Shown here: positions 53,201 through 61,602 of the stretch, piece by piece
Position numbering within the stretch: position 1 is the first letter of the stretch
Layout of the letters: the number at the start of each line of letters is the position of its first letter
DNA from: Spirosoma pollinicola
GTDB taxonomy: Bacteria; Bacteroidota; Bacteroidia; Cytophagales; Spirosomataceae
Reading direction: 5' to 3'
Assembly (NCBI RefSeq): GCF_002831565.1
Contig: NZ_CP025096.1
Location: 6,997,014-7,061,013 of the forward strand
DNA: 64,000 bases
Notes under the pieces: model-generated
Database searches by the model: none
The model's input: the letters and a program-made list of their open reading frames with translations, nothing else
What the model was told of the DNA's origin: nothing
Position numbers and translations under genes: made by a program

Positions 53201-53709
53201 TCCTGTAAATCTTCGGCGTATTCTTTCAGTTGTTTCAGCGAAAAATTACCGGCCATGTTGATGTTCATGATCGCCATCTCCGAGAAATCAACATCCTGAG
53301 CGGTTGGTCCGGCATCCAGTTTTTGTGGTAAATCTGGTTTGGCTTTATCAATGGCGTCACGAACCCGTTGCAGCGCTTCGGCCGACTGTACATCGGGGTT
53401 GAACTCAACCAAAATAACCGATACATCCTGCAACGCATTGGATTTGATCCGTTTAACGCCCGAAATGGATTTTAGCTGCTTCTCAATCTGCTTGTTAATT
53501 GTATTTTCAATATCGGCCGGGGCAGTACCAACATACACTGTGTTGATATATACTTGGGGCACCTTGATATCCGGGAACTGCTCTTTCGGCAGGTTATTAT
53601 ACACGAACAGCCCACCAAGTGTAATCAGGAAGGTGAAGATGTAAATCGCCGTTCGGTTCTCAACGCACCAGTTGGTAAATCCGAGGGTTTTATACTGTTC
53701 AAATTTCAT
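50272..53709 (-). CDS. RND efflux pump inner-membrane transporter
   Basis: 1145 residues, AcrB/HAE1-type. Twelve membrane helices in two sets of six, the first helix near residues 18-35. The proton-relay helix has G-L-V-V-D-D-A-I-V-V-I-E-N. Porter-domain motifs such as D-I-K-V-P-Q-V-Y-I-N-T and G-V-K-R-I-K-S are present, and the second half repeats G-I-V-V-K-N-G-I-L-L-I-E-F. It is longer than E. coli AcrB by about 95 residues, in part through a loop after TM6 (E-D-D-N-H-E-D-K) and an extra hydrophobic pair. Last gene of the TetR-TolC-adaptor-pump operon. Substrates unknown. Confidence 0.95.
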   Translation of the reverse strand: MKFEQYKTLGFTNWCVENRTAIYIFTFLITLGGLFVYNNLPKEQFPDIKVPQVYINTVYVGTAPADIENTINKQIEKQLKSISGVKRIKSNALQDVSVILVEFNPDVQSAEALQRVRDAIDKAKPDLPQKLDAGPTAQDVDFSEMAIMNINMAGNFSLKQLKEYAEDLQDVIEGMPEIRRVDIVGALEREIQINVDLSRMQSAGLAFGDIQQAIQGENINVSGGELPLDGVRRTVRVKGEFTDVSQLQNLQIRTATGATVRLGDIADVQDNFEEQQDFARLNNKSVVTLNVIKRAGANLISAADRIEKTIEEYKETRFPKGLEVKITADQSERTRENVNDLINTVVLGFIFVVLVLMFFMGVRDAIFVGLSVPLSALVAFVLMPVLGPLVGASFTLNTMVLFAFLLGLGLVVDDAIVVIENSHRLFNENKDWDIKQAVKAAAGEVFVPVLSGTLTTIAPFFPLLFWPGIVGEFMKFLPLTLILTLFASLFVAYVINPVFAVTFMKRHEDDNHEDKQSFAEIKTPLIIMTVLAGIGYVIDRGIGNLFVLFLALYVFNHYVLTPKLIVPFQESMLPALKHGYRRLISWILTGWRPVLAIVAAFGVLILTFIIVGIAKPKVLFFPSGEPDYIYVYNVMPIGTDARVTDSVTRVIEKRVFKVLDDNKATDIVNSVISNVGKNAGDPMNPDRSATPQKSKVTIAFKPNEERHGISTDSLLAKVRVAVSGLPGSELSVERESNGPPTGKPIAIEIAGEEFGELQKLEKQVRQKISQAGIKGIDQLKSDLITNKPEIVIDIDRDKAEREGISSAQVALAIRTALFGTEVSKFRDAKDEYPIMVRLKPDDRSQIDRLLSLNVVYRDMVMGGQLRQVPITSVTNISYSTTFSQINRKNQERLVTLSSDVVPGFNANQIVAQIQDVIKDIDVPNGYTLKMGGEQEDQQESMNFLVSAFGIAMLLIYLIMATQFNSVVKPLIIFVTILFSLIGVLLGFVIFHKDFSVIMSGVGIIALAGIVVKNGILLIEFIEELRGRGVPLREAIIEAGGIRLTPVLLTASAAVLGLIPLALGITVDFVGLFRDFKPHVIVGGDSSVFWNILAWTIIFGLTFSTILTLVIVPCMYWINERIRMKWFGKKDPAIEIRERQLEEELV

Positions 53710-53753
53710 AAAGAAGGAGTTTGTCGTTTGTCTGTTAAAGACGAATCGTTCAA

Positions 53754-54881
53754 TTAAAAACTAATTGCCTGACCGTCAACCAAATCCTGATACCCGGTTG
53801 TAACGATTTGGTCACCCGCGTTCAATCCTTGCGTAACGGCAATTTTACCACCGTACGACTGTCCCGTTTTAACGGTCCGTGCTTTAGCAACTTTCTTACC
53901 ACCTTCGTTCACGGCCACATAAACAAGTTGCCCGTTTTCTGTATTCTGGATCAGGTTCTGGTTAATGACAATAGCGTTGGCGATAGTCTGATCGTTAATT
54001 TTAATACGAGCCAGCATATTCGGTTTCAGCACATTATCAGACGGAAGGGGAGCTTCAATGGTAAATGTCCGCGTAGCAGGATCTACAATCGTAGCCACAA
54101 ACGAGATGCGCGAATTCATTGTTTTTTTCAGATCAGGGAATTCAACCATAACCGGATCACCTTTACGAACACTGCCCGAATAACTATCGGCTACTTTAGC
54201 CACAACTTTGAGTTGCGACAAGTTTACTACCCGAACCAACCCCATACCCGGTGCAGCCGATTGACCCACCTTCACCACAACCTGATCAACAACACCCGAA
54301 ATTGGGGCTGTTACCGTTGACTGACCTAGCTGAGCATTCAGCGTCGACAGTCGGCGTTCGAGCGATTCTTTGTTGTTTTTTGCCTGTAAGTACTGAATCT
54401 CAGTACCTATTTGCTGTTTCCACAAAGCTGCCTGTTTTTCATAAACCGTATTTACGAGCGATAGTTGGGTTTTCAACTCTGCCATTGACTCCCGCAAAAG
54501 CTGATCGTCAATTTTAGCAATGGCCTGTCCAGCCCGAACCTGATCCCCTTCTTTCACATAAACCGCCGTCACAACACCGCCTGATTTGGGAGATACCTGC
54601 ACGTTGTTCTTCGCATCAATCGTACCCTGTAACTCGACAAAGTGCCGGAACGTAGACGCTGCTAAAGGAGCTACCGAAACGTCTTTCACACGGGCGTCTT
54701 CCTCCTTTTTAGGATCAAGTTTGGCCAAATCGGTTTCCAGCGCTTTAATTTTCGTCGTTAACTCGGACTGCTGAGATTTCAACTCTGTGAGTTCATCCCG
54801 TTTGCCCTGTACATCTGTTTTCTTTTCCTGTGAGCAGGCAGCTAGTAGGCTCACGAGGACAATTGCGTAGTATGGTTTCAT
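53754..54881 (-). CDS. RND efflux periplasmic adaptor, lipoprotein
   Basis: 375 residues with lipobox L-L-A-A-C. After a coiled coil (about 28-58, E-L-K-S-Q-Q-S-E-L-T-T-K-I-K-A-L-E) comes the lipoyl-like and barrel body: G-G-V-V-T-A-V-Y-V-K-E-G-D-Q-V-R-A-G-Q, a second hairpin, and A-P-I-S-G-V-V-D-Q-V. It bridges pump and TolC-like channel. It follows the TolC gene by 18 bp and precedes the pump by 44 bp. Confidence 0.95.
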   Translation of the reverse strand: MKPYYAIVLVSLLAACSQEKKTDVQGKRDELTELKSQQSELTTKIKALETDLAKLDPKKEEDARVKDVSVAPLAASTFRHFVELQGTIDAKNNVQVSPKSGGVVTAVYVKEGDQVRAGQAIAKIDDQLLRESMAELKTQLSLVNTVYEKQAALWKQQIGTEIQYLQAKNNKESLERRLSTLNAQLGQSTVTAPISGVVDQVVVKVGQSAAPGMGLVRVVNLSQLKVVAKVADSYSGSVRKGDPVMVEFPDLKKTMNSRISFVATIVDPATRTFTIEAPLPSDNVLKPNMLARIKINDQTIANAIVINQNLIQNTENGQLVYVAVNEGGKKVAKARTVKTGQSYGGKIAVTQGLNAGDQIVTTGYQDLVDGQAISF

Positions 54882-54899
54882 TGGTTGTTTTTTAAAATT

Positions 54900-56558
54900 T
54901 TAGTTTCCTACATAAAGCCGACCTAAGGACCTGTCCTGATCAACTTTCGTTATTAGAAAATCATATAAAGACGCGAAGTAGTTAGTCTGTGCCTCGCGGA
55001 GTGAAGACTCAGCGTTTAGAACTTCGATACTTGACCCAACACCTTCTTTGTATTTAATCTGTGTTACCCGGACAATCTCCTGCGCCAGATCGCGGTTGCG
55101 TTGCTGGGTCTGAAGCGTTTGCAGGCTATTCTTAAGGGTAATACTCGATTGCCTAATTTGTAAATCAATTGAGTTACGAAGCAGTTCACCGCTGTTCTGG
55201 GCTTTTTGCAGCGTAATCCGTTTCTGAACAATCTGGTATTTCTTCTGAAACCCGTCGAAAATAGGAACCTGTAAGCTTAACCCGATGGTCGAGAAATTGA
55301 GCCAGGGCGCAGTAATAAGCTGCCCAAGCGTATTGCGACCACTGTTGTAGCCATAGTTCGCAAACGCCGACAGGGATGGGAAATAGCCTTTCTGTGTTAA
55401 CTCAATGTCCTGCTCAGCCAGTTTGATTTGTGATTCCAGGGTCGAATACTCAATACGACTACTATATCTAAACGTTGGATCAGGCGAAATTAAAGGCCGA
55501 AGGTCATCTACGTTTCGATCCTGAAGCTGTTCAGCCAGCGTTATCTCATCATTAATGCCTAAGCCCATCTGGTACTTCAAAAGGGTATAGCTTAGTTCGA
55601 TAAGGTTCTGTACATTCTGACGTTCTGCCTTTAAGTTATTGGCCTGCACCTCCAACCGTTGAACATCCAGTCGCTCCACGAAGCCCTGCTTATTCAATGC
55701 GCCGGTTTCTTTCAACAGCGTATCCAGACGACCAATATTATAGTCGAGCAGTTTGGCACGTTCCAGCGCAACCAGCACACCATAATAGGCCTTGGCAACT
55801 TGTTCTGCTACAGTAACTTTGCTAGACTGCAAATTCCGCTGAGCCAGCTCACGATACGTTGCAGCAGCTCGCAGCCCAACGTTCAGACTGGCACTGTAAA
55901 TGACCTGATTCACACTTGCCGTGGCATTGGCTGAGTAATTCACACCAAACTTTACCGGTATAGAAAGATCGGCGGGCGCAGTTGGATCGAACGTGTTTGC
56001 TGGTAAGAATGCTTTCTGAATGATTATGTTATCGGTCAGTGAAGAGCTAATGGCTACCTGAGGTAAAGCCGATGCTTTTATCTCCCGAATGCGTGCTTCG
56101 GCGCTTGCCCCATCGAGCTTGCTGTTCCGAATATTAATATTCTGACTAACGGCAAAGTCGATTGCCTCCTGCAACGTAAATGACCGGCCCGCCCCCTGCT
56201 GACCCGATGGTGTCAAACCTGTTGGCGCTAGTCCTAAGCCAGAATTAAATGTTGTGATAACGTTAGGCTGAAGATTTACTGGTCCATTTGACGAGTTTAT
56301 GGAAGGAACTTCCGTTTGCGAATTTACACTTGGTTGCGATGGGACTGATACACCTGTACCTGGTGTAGTGCCTGGTTGCGCTACTATAGCCCCGGTACCG
56401 GCAGGTTGCTGAGCCCCTGGCTGTTGACCACTTGCTGCTGCTCCTGTTGGTTGCTGCCCAACAGAAGGTTGTGTAGCAACCTGTGCCCTTGCTCCAGCCC
56501 CAAGCCAAAGGCTCGGTAACCAAAGTGCAGCCACAAAAAGTATATTATTTGTTTTCAT
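54900..56558 (-). CDS. TolC-family outer-membrane efflux protein with low-complexity N-terminal extension
   Basis: 552 residues. After the signal peptide (ending A-R-A-Q) about 100 residues are Gln/Pro/Gly/Ala/Thr-rich (Q-Q-P-G-A-Q-Q-P-A-G-T type) before the first TolC helix (S-F-T-L-Q-E-A-I-D-F-A-V-S-Q-N). The two OEP repeats follow, with N-A-E-S-S-L-R-E-A-Q-T-N-Y-F-A-S-L-Y near the C-terminus. The trimer forms the outer exit duct of the pump. The N-terminal extension is unusual for the family. Its start overlaps the tetR stop by 14 bases. Confidence 0.92.
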   Translation of the reverse strand: MKTNNILFVAALWLPSLWLGAGARAQVATQPSVGQQPTGAAASGQQPGAQQPAGTGAIVAQPGTTPGTGVSVPSQPSVNSQTEVPSINSSNGPVNLQPNVITTFNSGLGLAPTGLTPSGQQGAGRSFTLQEAIDFAVSQNINIRNSKLDGASAEARIREIKASALPQVAISSSLTDNIIIQKAFLPANTFDPTAPADLSIPVKFGVNYSANATASVNQVIYSASLNVGLRAAATYRELAQRNLQSSKVTVAEQVAKAYYGVLVALERAKLLDYNIGRLDTLLKETGALNKQGFVERLDVQRLEVQANNLKAERQNVQNLIELSYTLLKYQMGLGINDEITLAEQLQDRNVDDLRPLISPDPTFRYSSRIEYSTLESQIKLAEQDIELTQKGYFPSLSAFANYGYNSGRNTLGQLITAPWLNFSTIGLSLQVPIFDGFQKKYQIVQKRITLQKAQNSGELLRNSIDLQIRQSSITLKNSLQTLQTQQRNRDLAQEIVRVTQIKYKEGVGSSIEVLNAESSLREAQTNYFASLYDFLITKVDQDRSLGRLYVGN

Positions 56559-57171
56559 AGATAATCGGTTGTACTCCTTTATTCAAAAACTGGTTATAAA
56601 CTTCAAAGCCTTTTTCGGTAAGCATACCACGTACGAAGTGATGGATCAGTTCTGACTGAATATCGTGCATGGAAAATTGGTCTGTTGGGAAAATCTCATT
56701 GTCGAAGGCCAGCTCGATTTGCTCTACTCGAAGACGAGCCAAAATAGTCGGCTTTATATCAGATCTGTATACTCCCTGAAATATACCTTTTTGGATATTT
56801 TCTAGAAGAGATCTCATAATATGTCCTTCTTTGTACTGCCTGAAAATGGCAAACGCCTGTGGGTAGTACCGTTTTATATCAATTAATAAATTAGGGCTAA
56901 CCCCATCTGCATTCTTCTGCATCAGGGTAAGAACACTCATTAACTCTTCGACTGGATTATCGGTCTCAATGACCATACATTCCATAGCAGACTGATCTTT
57001 ACCGGCTTTGTCCTGAATAACCTGGTACAAGATCTGTTCTTTATCAGAAAAATGCTGATAAATAGTCTTCTTCGAAATACCCAATTTTCGGGCAATATCT
57101 TCCATTGTAACCGAGCGAACGCCGTACTTCCAAAACAGTCGTTCGGCTTCTTCCAGAATTCTTTCTTTCAT
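56545..57171 (-). CDS. TetR/AcrR family transcriptional regulator
   Basis: 208 residues from the ATG at 57171 (a TTG one codon earlier is less likely). The N-terminal helix-turn-helix is clear: I-L-E-E-A-E-R-L-F-W-K-Y-G-V-R-S-V-T-M-E-D-I-A-R-K-L-G-I-S-K-K-T-I-Y-Q-H-F-S-D-K-E. The ligand domain is not informative. First gene of the efflux operon, so it probably represses its own operon; a candidate operator overlaps the promoter at 57203-57230. Confidence 0.93.
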   Translation of the reverse strand: MKERILEEAERLFWKYGVRSVTMEDIARKLGISKKTIYQHFSDKEQILYQVIQDKAGKDQSAMECMVIETDNPVEELMSVLTLMQKNADGVSPNLLIDIKRYYPQAFAIFRQYKEGHIMRSLLENIQKGIFQGVYRSDIKPTILARLRVEQIELAFDNEIFPTDQFSMHDIQSELIHHFVRGMLTEKGFEVYNQFLNKGVQPIIYENK

Positions 57172-57202
57172 CAAGTAATAGAACTTTTACAGGATGAACT
57201 TT

Positions 57203-57230
57203 GGAAACTCAAATATAGTTCTCAGTTTCC
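57203..57230 (-). promoter_or_regulatory. Candidate TetR operator over the -7 element of the efflux operon
   Basis: GGAAACT (57203-57209) and AGTTTCC (57224-57230) are exact inverted half-sites. Between them the minus strand has TATATTTG (57210-57217), a good TAnnTTTG -7 box. A repressor bound here would cover the promoter; the site is 32-59 bp upstream of the tetR start. Confidence 0.6.
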
Positions 57231-57283
57231 GAAGTATTTTTACTAAAATGATGAACGGTCTTAAAAGTAGAGTGAACCAACTG

Positions 57284-57320
57284 AAAAGCCCGACGAACCT
57301 ACAGGGCGCCGGGCTTTTTT
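57284..57320 (-). terminator. Intrinsic terminator after recF
   Basis: AAAAGCCCG (57284-57292) pairs with CGGGCTTTT (57310-57318); on the minus strand the stem ends in TTTT. It lies about 82 bp past the recF stop and before the efflux promoter. The + strand also has a T-run, so it may work in both directions. Confidence 0.78.
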
Positions 57321-57401
57321 GGAGTTATCTTACGAACAGAATTGACAGAGTTACTGTCATCTGACGAACAGCGATGACCTGTCTATTGAACCTTGGCCAG
57401 A

Positions 57402-58526
57402 TTAATCATGGCTAATCTCAAAGAAGCGAACATCGGCCTTTACGTTGTTAAGTAATTCTCGTGTTCGCTCCGGACGGGCATCTGTAATGAAAAGCTGCCC
57501 GAAGGCTCCTTCATCCATTTGCTGAATAAGCTTGCCAATGCGCCGGTCGTCCAGCTTGTCGAAAATATCGTCTAACAGCAAAATAGGCTTAACACCTTTC
57601 TCAGCCTGTAGCTGGTCGAACTGCGCCAGTTTAAGGGCAATCACAAATGTTTTTTGCTGCCCCTGCGAACCAAATTTCTTTAAGGGTACGGCCGGTTGGT
57701 TATTGCCTCCACCAATCACAAACGTATAGTCATCTTTATGAACGCCCATCGTCGTGCGCTGCAACACGGTGTCCCGCCGACGAAAGTGTCGGAACTCATC
57801 GGCAAATCCCGGATTACTCACTTCCGATTCATATTGAATACTCACCTCTTCGCGCTCATCGCTTAGGAAAGCGTAGTGCAGCCTGAAGCTGGGCAGAAAC
57901 TCCTGGATAAATTGTTGTCGGCGGTTATGGATTTTTTGACCCAGATCGAGTAGTGGTTCGTCGTAGGTGTCCAGCAGATCATTATCCACCTGGCTGCGTT
58001 CGGCAAAAAGCTTGAGCAGACTGTTTCGCTGTTTGAGCACCTGTTGATACATCAGGTAATCGCGCAGGTAATTCGGGTCGAGTTGGGAGAGTACACCATC
58101 GAAAAAATGCCGGCGATCTTCGCTATGCTCCCTCACCAGATCAGTATCATTCGGGGCTACCAGCACAACCGGAAACCGGCCGATGTGCTCACTTATACGC
58201 TCATATGGCTTTTTATCGGCCATTAGTACTTTCCGTTGGCCCCGTTGCAGGCTAATCGTTATTTGTGTCCGGCCTGGGTGGGCATTCCGATCGTCGTGCT
58301 CTTCAAAAACACCATCAATGATAAAATAATCGGCATCGTGCAGAATGCTCAACGCATCCTGCGTTTGGAATGCACTCTTACTTAATGATAAAAAATAAAC
58401 TGCATCTAACAGGTTGGTTTTACCGCTTCCGTTCGGCCCTACGATTACATTTACCTGTTGCCCAAATACATAGCGGGCATCTTCATAATTCTTAAAATTG
58501 GTCAGGCTAAGCTTTTCGAGGTGCAT
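57402..58526 (-). CDS. recF: DNA replication and repair protein RecF
   Basis: 374 residues, full length. SMC-like ATPase: Walker A G30-P-N-G-S-G-K-T37, signature region F-G-S-Q-G-Q-Q-K-T (RecF S-x-G-Q-Q), Walker B P-I-L-L-L-D-D-I-F-D-K-L-D. It loads RecA with RecO/RecR at single-strand gaps. Not next to dnaA/dnaN as in many bacteria. Monocistronic, divergent from pdhA with 178 bp between starts. Confidence 0.96.
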   Translation of the reverse strand: MHLEKLSLTNFKNYEDARYVFGQQVNVIVGPNGSGKTNLLDAVYFLSLSKSAFQTQDALSILHDADYFIIDGVFEEHDDRNAHPGRTQITISLQRGQRKVLMADKKPYERISEHIGRFPVVLVAPNDTDLVREHSEDRRHFFDGVLSQLDPNYLRDYLMYQQVLKQRNSLLKLFAERSQVDNDLLDTYDEPLLDLGQKIHNRRQQFIQEFLPSFRLHYAFLSDEREEVSIQYESEVSNPGFADEFRHFRRRDTVLQRTTMGVHKDDYTFVIGGGNNQPAVPLKKFGSQGQQKTFVIALKLAQFDQLQAEKGVKPILLLDDIFDKLDDRRIGKLIQQMDEGAFGQLFITDARPERTRELLNNVKADVRFFEISHD

Positions 58527-58616
58527 AGATGTAGCGTATAACGCGATAATGCGTAATTTCGCAGAAGTTTATTGCTCGTATAGTTATTATAAATGCATGA
58601 GCAATAAAATTGGCAA

Positions 58617-58624
58617 CAAAGATA
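58617..58624 (-). promoter_or_regulatory. Candidate -7 element for recF
   Basis: TATCTTTG on the minus strand fits TAnnTTTG and lies about 90 bp upstream of the recF ATG. No clear -33 box is seen. TATTGCTC / GAGCAATA at 58570-58577 and 58600-58607 form an inverted repeat in the leader. Confidence 0.45.
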
Positions 58625-58704
58625 CGGTCGGTTTGTTAGGTAAACAGTCTCCTTCCGTAACGGCAGAGCGCCAGCGATAGCTCATTTTATCGAACACATT
58701 CCTC

Positions 58705-59763
58705 ATGGCAAGCGTCAAAGAGAAACCCAAACAAAATGGTAAGGCTACGGAAGCCCAGTCGGCCGTTGCCACGAAAGTACAGCATCCCAAAGAGCGGTAT
58801 ATGTATTGGTATGAATCCATGCAGTTGCAACGGAAATTCGAAGAGAAAGCCGGGCAACTTTATGGTCAACAAAAAATCCGTGGATTCTGCCATCTATATA
58901 TAGGTCAGGAAGCCTGTTCGTCGGGTTCTTATTCTGCCCTTACAAAAGATGACAAATGGATTACGGCCTATCGTGATCACGGTATCCCAATTGCGCTTGG
59001 CTCAGACCCCAAAGCGATCATGGCCGAGTTGTTCGCAAAACAAACTGGCTCATCGAAAGGCAAAGGTGGCTCGATGCACATCTTCGATAAATCTGTCAAC
59101 TTTGTAGGCGGTCATGGTATCGTTGGTGCACAGATTCCAATGGGAGCGGGTCTTGCCTTTTCAGAGAAATATAACAAGACTGGTAACTTATCAATCACCT
59201 TCTTTGGTGATGGTGCGGTTCGTCAGGGAGCATTACACGAAGCCTTCAACATGGCCATGTTTTGGAAGCTCCCGGCCATCTTCGTTGTTGAAAACAACGG
59301 TTACGCAATGGGAACTTCGGTAGAGCGGACCTCGAACGTTACCGAACTTTACACCCTTGCCGAAGCCTATGATATGCCAGCAGAACCCGTCGACGCAATG
59401 AGTGTCGAAGCCGTTCACGAAGCGGTTAGTCGTGCCGCCGAACGTGCCCGCGCTGGTGAAGGCCCAACCTTCCTGGAATTCCGCACCTATCGTTACCGTG
59501 GTCATTCAATGTCTGATCCGCAGAAATACCGCTCAAAAGACGAAGTTGAGAAGTATAAAATGCGTGACCCGATTGAACAGGTGAAAGCAGCTATTCTCGA
59601 AAAAGGCTTTGCTACCGAAGACGAGTTAACGGCTATCGATCAGAAGATAAAAGTGATTGTCGATGAATCTGTCAAATTTGCTGAAGAGTCGCCTTACCCA
59701 CTTCCTGAAGAAGCGTTCAAAGATGTTTATATGCAGGAAGATTATCCGTTCCTGATGGAATAA
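58705..59763 (+). CDS. pdhA: Pyruvate dehydrogenase E1 component, alpha subunit
   Basis: 352 residues. Thiamine-diphosphate fold with G-D-G-A-V-R-Q-G-A-L-H-E-A-F-N-x-A-x-x-W-K-L-P-A-I-F-V-V-E-N-N, the standard TPP motif, and the phosphorylation-loop-like Y-R-Y-R-G-H-S-M-S-D-P. The 25-residue N-terminal Lys/Ala-rich stretch is not part of the fold. It decarboxylates pyruvate in the PDH complex with E1-beta, E2 and E3, none of which is encoded beside it; in Bacteroidota pdhA often stands apart from pdhB. A strong hairpin follows. Confidence 0.95.
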   Translation: MASVKEKPKQNGKATEAQSAVATKVQHPKERYMYWYESMQLQRKFEEKAGQLYGQQKIRGFCHLYIGQEACSSGSYSALTKDDKWITAYRDHGIPIALGSDPKAIMAELFAKQTGSSKGKGGSMHIFDKSVNFVGGHGIVGAQIPMGAGLAFSEKYNKTGNLSITFFGDGAVRQGALHEAFNMAMFWKLPAIFVVENNGYAMGTSVERTSNVTELYTLAEAYDMPAEPVDAMSVEAVHEAVSRAAERARAGEGPTFLEFRTYRYRGHSMSDPQKYRSKDEVEKYKMRDPIEQVKAAILEKGFATEDELTAIDQKIKVIVDESVKFAEESPYPLPEEAFKDVYMQEDYPFLME

Positions 59764-59785
59764 TTTTAGTTGTTTCTCTTTGCTG

Positions 59786-59849
59786 AGAAAATCGTTCAAC
59801 AAAAATGCCTGGCTATAATCAGTCGGGCATTTTTGTTGAACGATTTTCT
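59786..59849. terminator. Bidirectional-type terminator after pdhA
   Basis: Perfect 24-bp stem (59786-59809 with 59826-59849) and 16-base loop; the 3' arm carries TTTTT inside and the stem ends TTTTCTAAAATT. 22 bp past the pdhA stop. Confidence 0.82.
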
Positions 59850-59923
59850 AAAATTAAATGTATATACATCAAATACACATACACGAATTAAACCTTTTCA
59901 AACGTTAACCACTTTTCAATTGT

Positions 59924-60862
59924 ATGAAAACTCTCATAAACGGCCTACACCACGTTACAACGCTTGCAGGCGACACACAGCGGAATGTTGATTACTATAC
60001 CGACATTATGGGTCTTCGGCTGGTCAAAAAAACCGTCAATTTTGATGCGCCCGATGTCTATCATTTATACTATGGTAACGAAACCGGGTCGCCCGGTACG
60101 ATTCTGACGTTTTTTCCCTACGGCAATTTGCCTCGTGGACGGAAAGGTGTTGGGCAGTTGACGTACACTGCTTTTTCTGCACCTATTGCCGCCATTAGCT
60201 TTTGGATGGATCGGCTACACGAACGTAACATTCCGTATGCTGGCCCTTACAAACGGTTTTCAGAAACCTATGTGCGGTTCGAAGATTTTGACGGCATGGG
60301 CATTGAGCTTGTGTTTACGGACGATGATCAACGGCCGGGTTGGGATAATGGCCGCATTCCCGCTGAGTACGCCGTTCGTGGTTTTCACACAGTAACGCTG
60401 AATGAGCTGAACCCTGACCGTACGATTAAACTGCTAACCGAAACCATGCAACATACGCTGGTAGGAGAGGAGGAAGGCCGCTTCCGGTTTACCGCCGGGA
60501 AAGGGGGTTCAGGCAACTTTGTCGATGTATTGCATTCACCTAAAGATGTACATGCATTACAGGGTGCTGGCTCGGTTCACCACGTTGCGTTCTCTACCGA
60601 TTCTGACGAGACTCAATTGATCATTCACGAACAATTGGCAGAGGGTGGTTATCATGTGACGCCGGTCCAGGATCGTAATTATTTCAATAGTATTTATTTC
60701 CGCGAGCCAGGTGGTATTCTCTTTGAGATAGCTACAAATCCTCCAGGATTTGCTGTCGATGAGCCCGTAGTCGAGTTAGGTACTGCCCTAAAACTTCCAC
60801 CTCAATACGAACCCCGTCGGGCAAAAATTGAAGCTGAATTACCTGTAATCAGTTTAAAATAA
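59924..60862 (+). CDS. Ring-cleaving dioxygenase-like VOC protein
   Basis: 312 residues built of two glyoxalase/VOC modules: G-L-H-H-V-T-T-L-A-G-D-x-Q-R-N-V-D-Y-Y-T at the start (H8 or H9 as metal ligand) and V-H-H-V-A-F-S-T-D-S-D near 220, with E in F-R-E-P-G-G-I-L-F-E-I-A-T. This matches the LinE/MhqO-like extradiol dioxygenase family, often induced by quinones. The next genes (an esterase of the MhqD type and a small isomerase-like gene) fit such a detoxification role. Confidence 0.9.
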   Translation: MKTLINGLHHVTTLAGDTQRNVDYYTDIMGLRLVKKTVNFDAPDVYHLYYGNETGSPGTILTFFPYGNLPRGRKGVGQLTYTAFSAPIAAISFWMDRLHERNIPYAGPYKRFSETYVRFEDFDGMGIELVFTDDDQRPGWDNGRIPAEYAVRGFHTVTLNELNPDRTIKLLTETMQHTLVGEEEGRFRFTAGKGGSGNFVDVLHSPKDVHALQGAGSVHHVAFSTDSDETQLIIHEQLAEGGYHVTPVQDRNYFNSIYFREPGGILFEIATNPPGFAVDEPVVELGTALKLPPQYEPRRAKIEAELPVISLK

Positions 60863-60869
60863 TTTTTTC

Positions 60870-60942
60870 AAACACAGAGGCACAGTGAACACAGAGAATT
60901 ACCATTTGCTTAAAAACTTTGTGCTCTCCGTGCCCCTGTGTT
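60870..60942. repeat. Degenerate CACAGAG-type inverted repeat
   Basis: AACACAGAGGCACAGTGAAC at 60870 and the complement of its relatives at 60917-60942 pair at about 20 of 26 positions. It resembles the better-preserved element at 26140-26229 and lies between the dioxygenase and esterase genes. Confidence 0.65.
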
Positions 60943-60951
60943 CATCGACTT

Positions 60952-61602
60952 ATGATACACAATCCAAACAATTATCGCACCGCTGGCAAGCCGCTTGACG
61001 AAGCAAGTAAAGTCATGATATTGGTTCATGGCCGCGGTGGTTCAGCCCGGGACATCCTGTCATTGTCGAATTATATTCAGGATAAAGATTTCGCTTTCAT
61101 CGCGCCGGAAGCAGAAGGAAACACTTGGTATCCGCAATCGTTTTTGCGACCTATGCATGACAATGAACCCTATCTTTCTTCGGCACTGGAAGTGATGGCA
61201 AGCATACGAGCTCGTTTGCAGTCAGACTATAATTTTAAATTGCCACAGATTTACTGGCTAGGATTCTCGCAGGGCGCTTGTTTAATGCTTGAATTTGTGG
61301 CGCGCAACGCTATGGAATACGGGGGCGTATTTGGTTTAAGCGGTGGCTTGATCGGCCCCGACGATACGCCCCGAAATTATGAAGGTTCATTTAGCAACAC
61401 CCCTATTTTTTTAGGCTGTAGCGATATTGATTCACACATTCCAAAAACCCGTGTTCTGGACTCTGGGCGTATATTTGAGCAGATGGGCGCGGATGTAACA
61501 ACGAAATTGTATCCAAATTTTCCGCACTCGATTAACGAAGATGAGCTAAACGTTGTTAATTTGCTGATAGCCGGAGACCGACAAACCTCGGCTGTTAGCT
61601 AA
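60952..61602 (+). CDS. Phospholipase/carboxylesterase family alpha/beta hydrolase
   Basis: 216 residues from the ATG at 60952; an upstream extension runs into the inverted repeat. H-G-R-G-G-S (oxyanion region), nucleophile Ser in G-F-S-Q-G-A, Asp in C-S-D-I-D-S-H and the His in F-P-H-S-I-N-E-D-E. This is the YodD/MhqD-like subfamily commonly next to VOC dioxygenases. Its TAA stop shares a base with the start of the next gene, so the unit is co-translated. Confidence 0.9.
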   Translation: MIHNPNNYRTAGKPLDEASKVMILVHGRGGSARDILSLSNYIQDKDFAFIAPEAEGNTWYPQSFLRPMHDNEPYLSSALEVMASIRARLQSDYNFKLPQIYWLGFSQGACLMLEFVARNAMEYGGVFGLSGGLIGPDDTPRNYEGSFSNTPIFLGCSDIDSHIPKTRVLDSGRIFEQMGADVTTKLYPNFPHSINEDELNVVNLLIAGDRQTSAVS

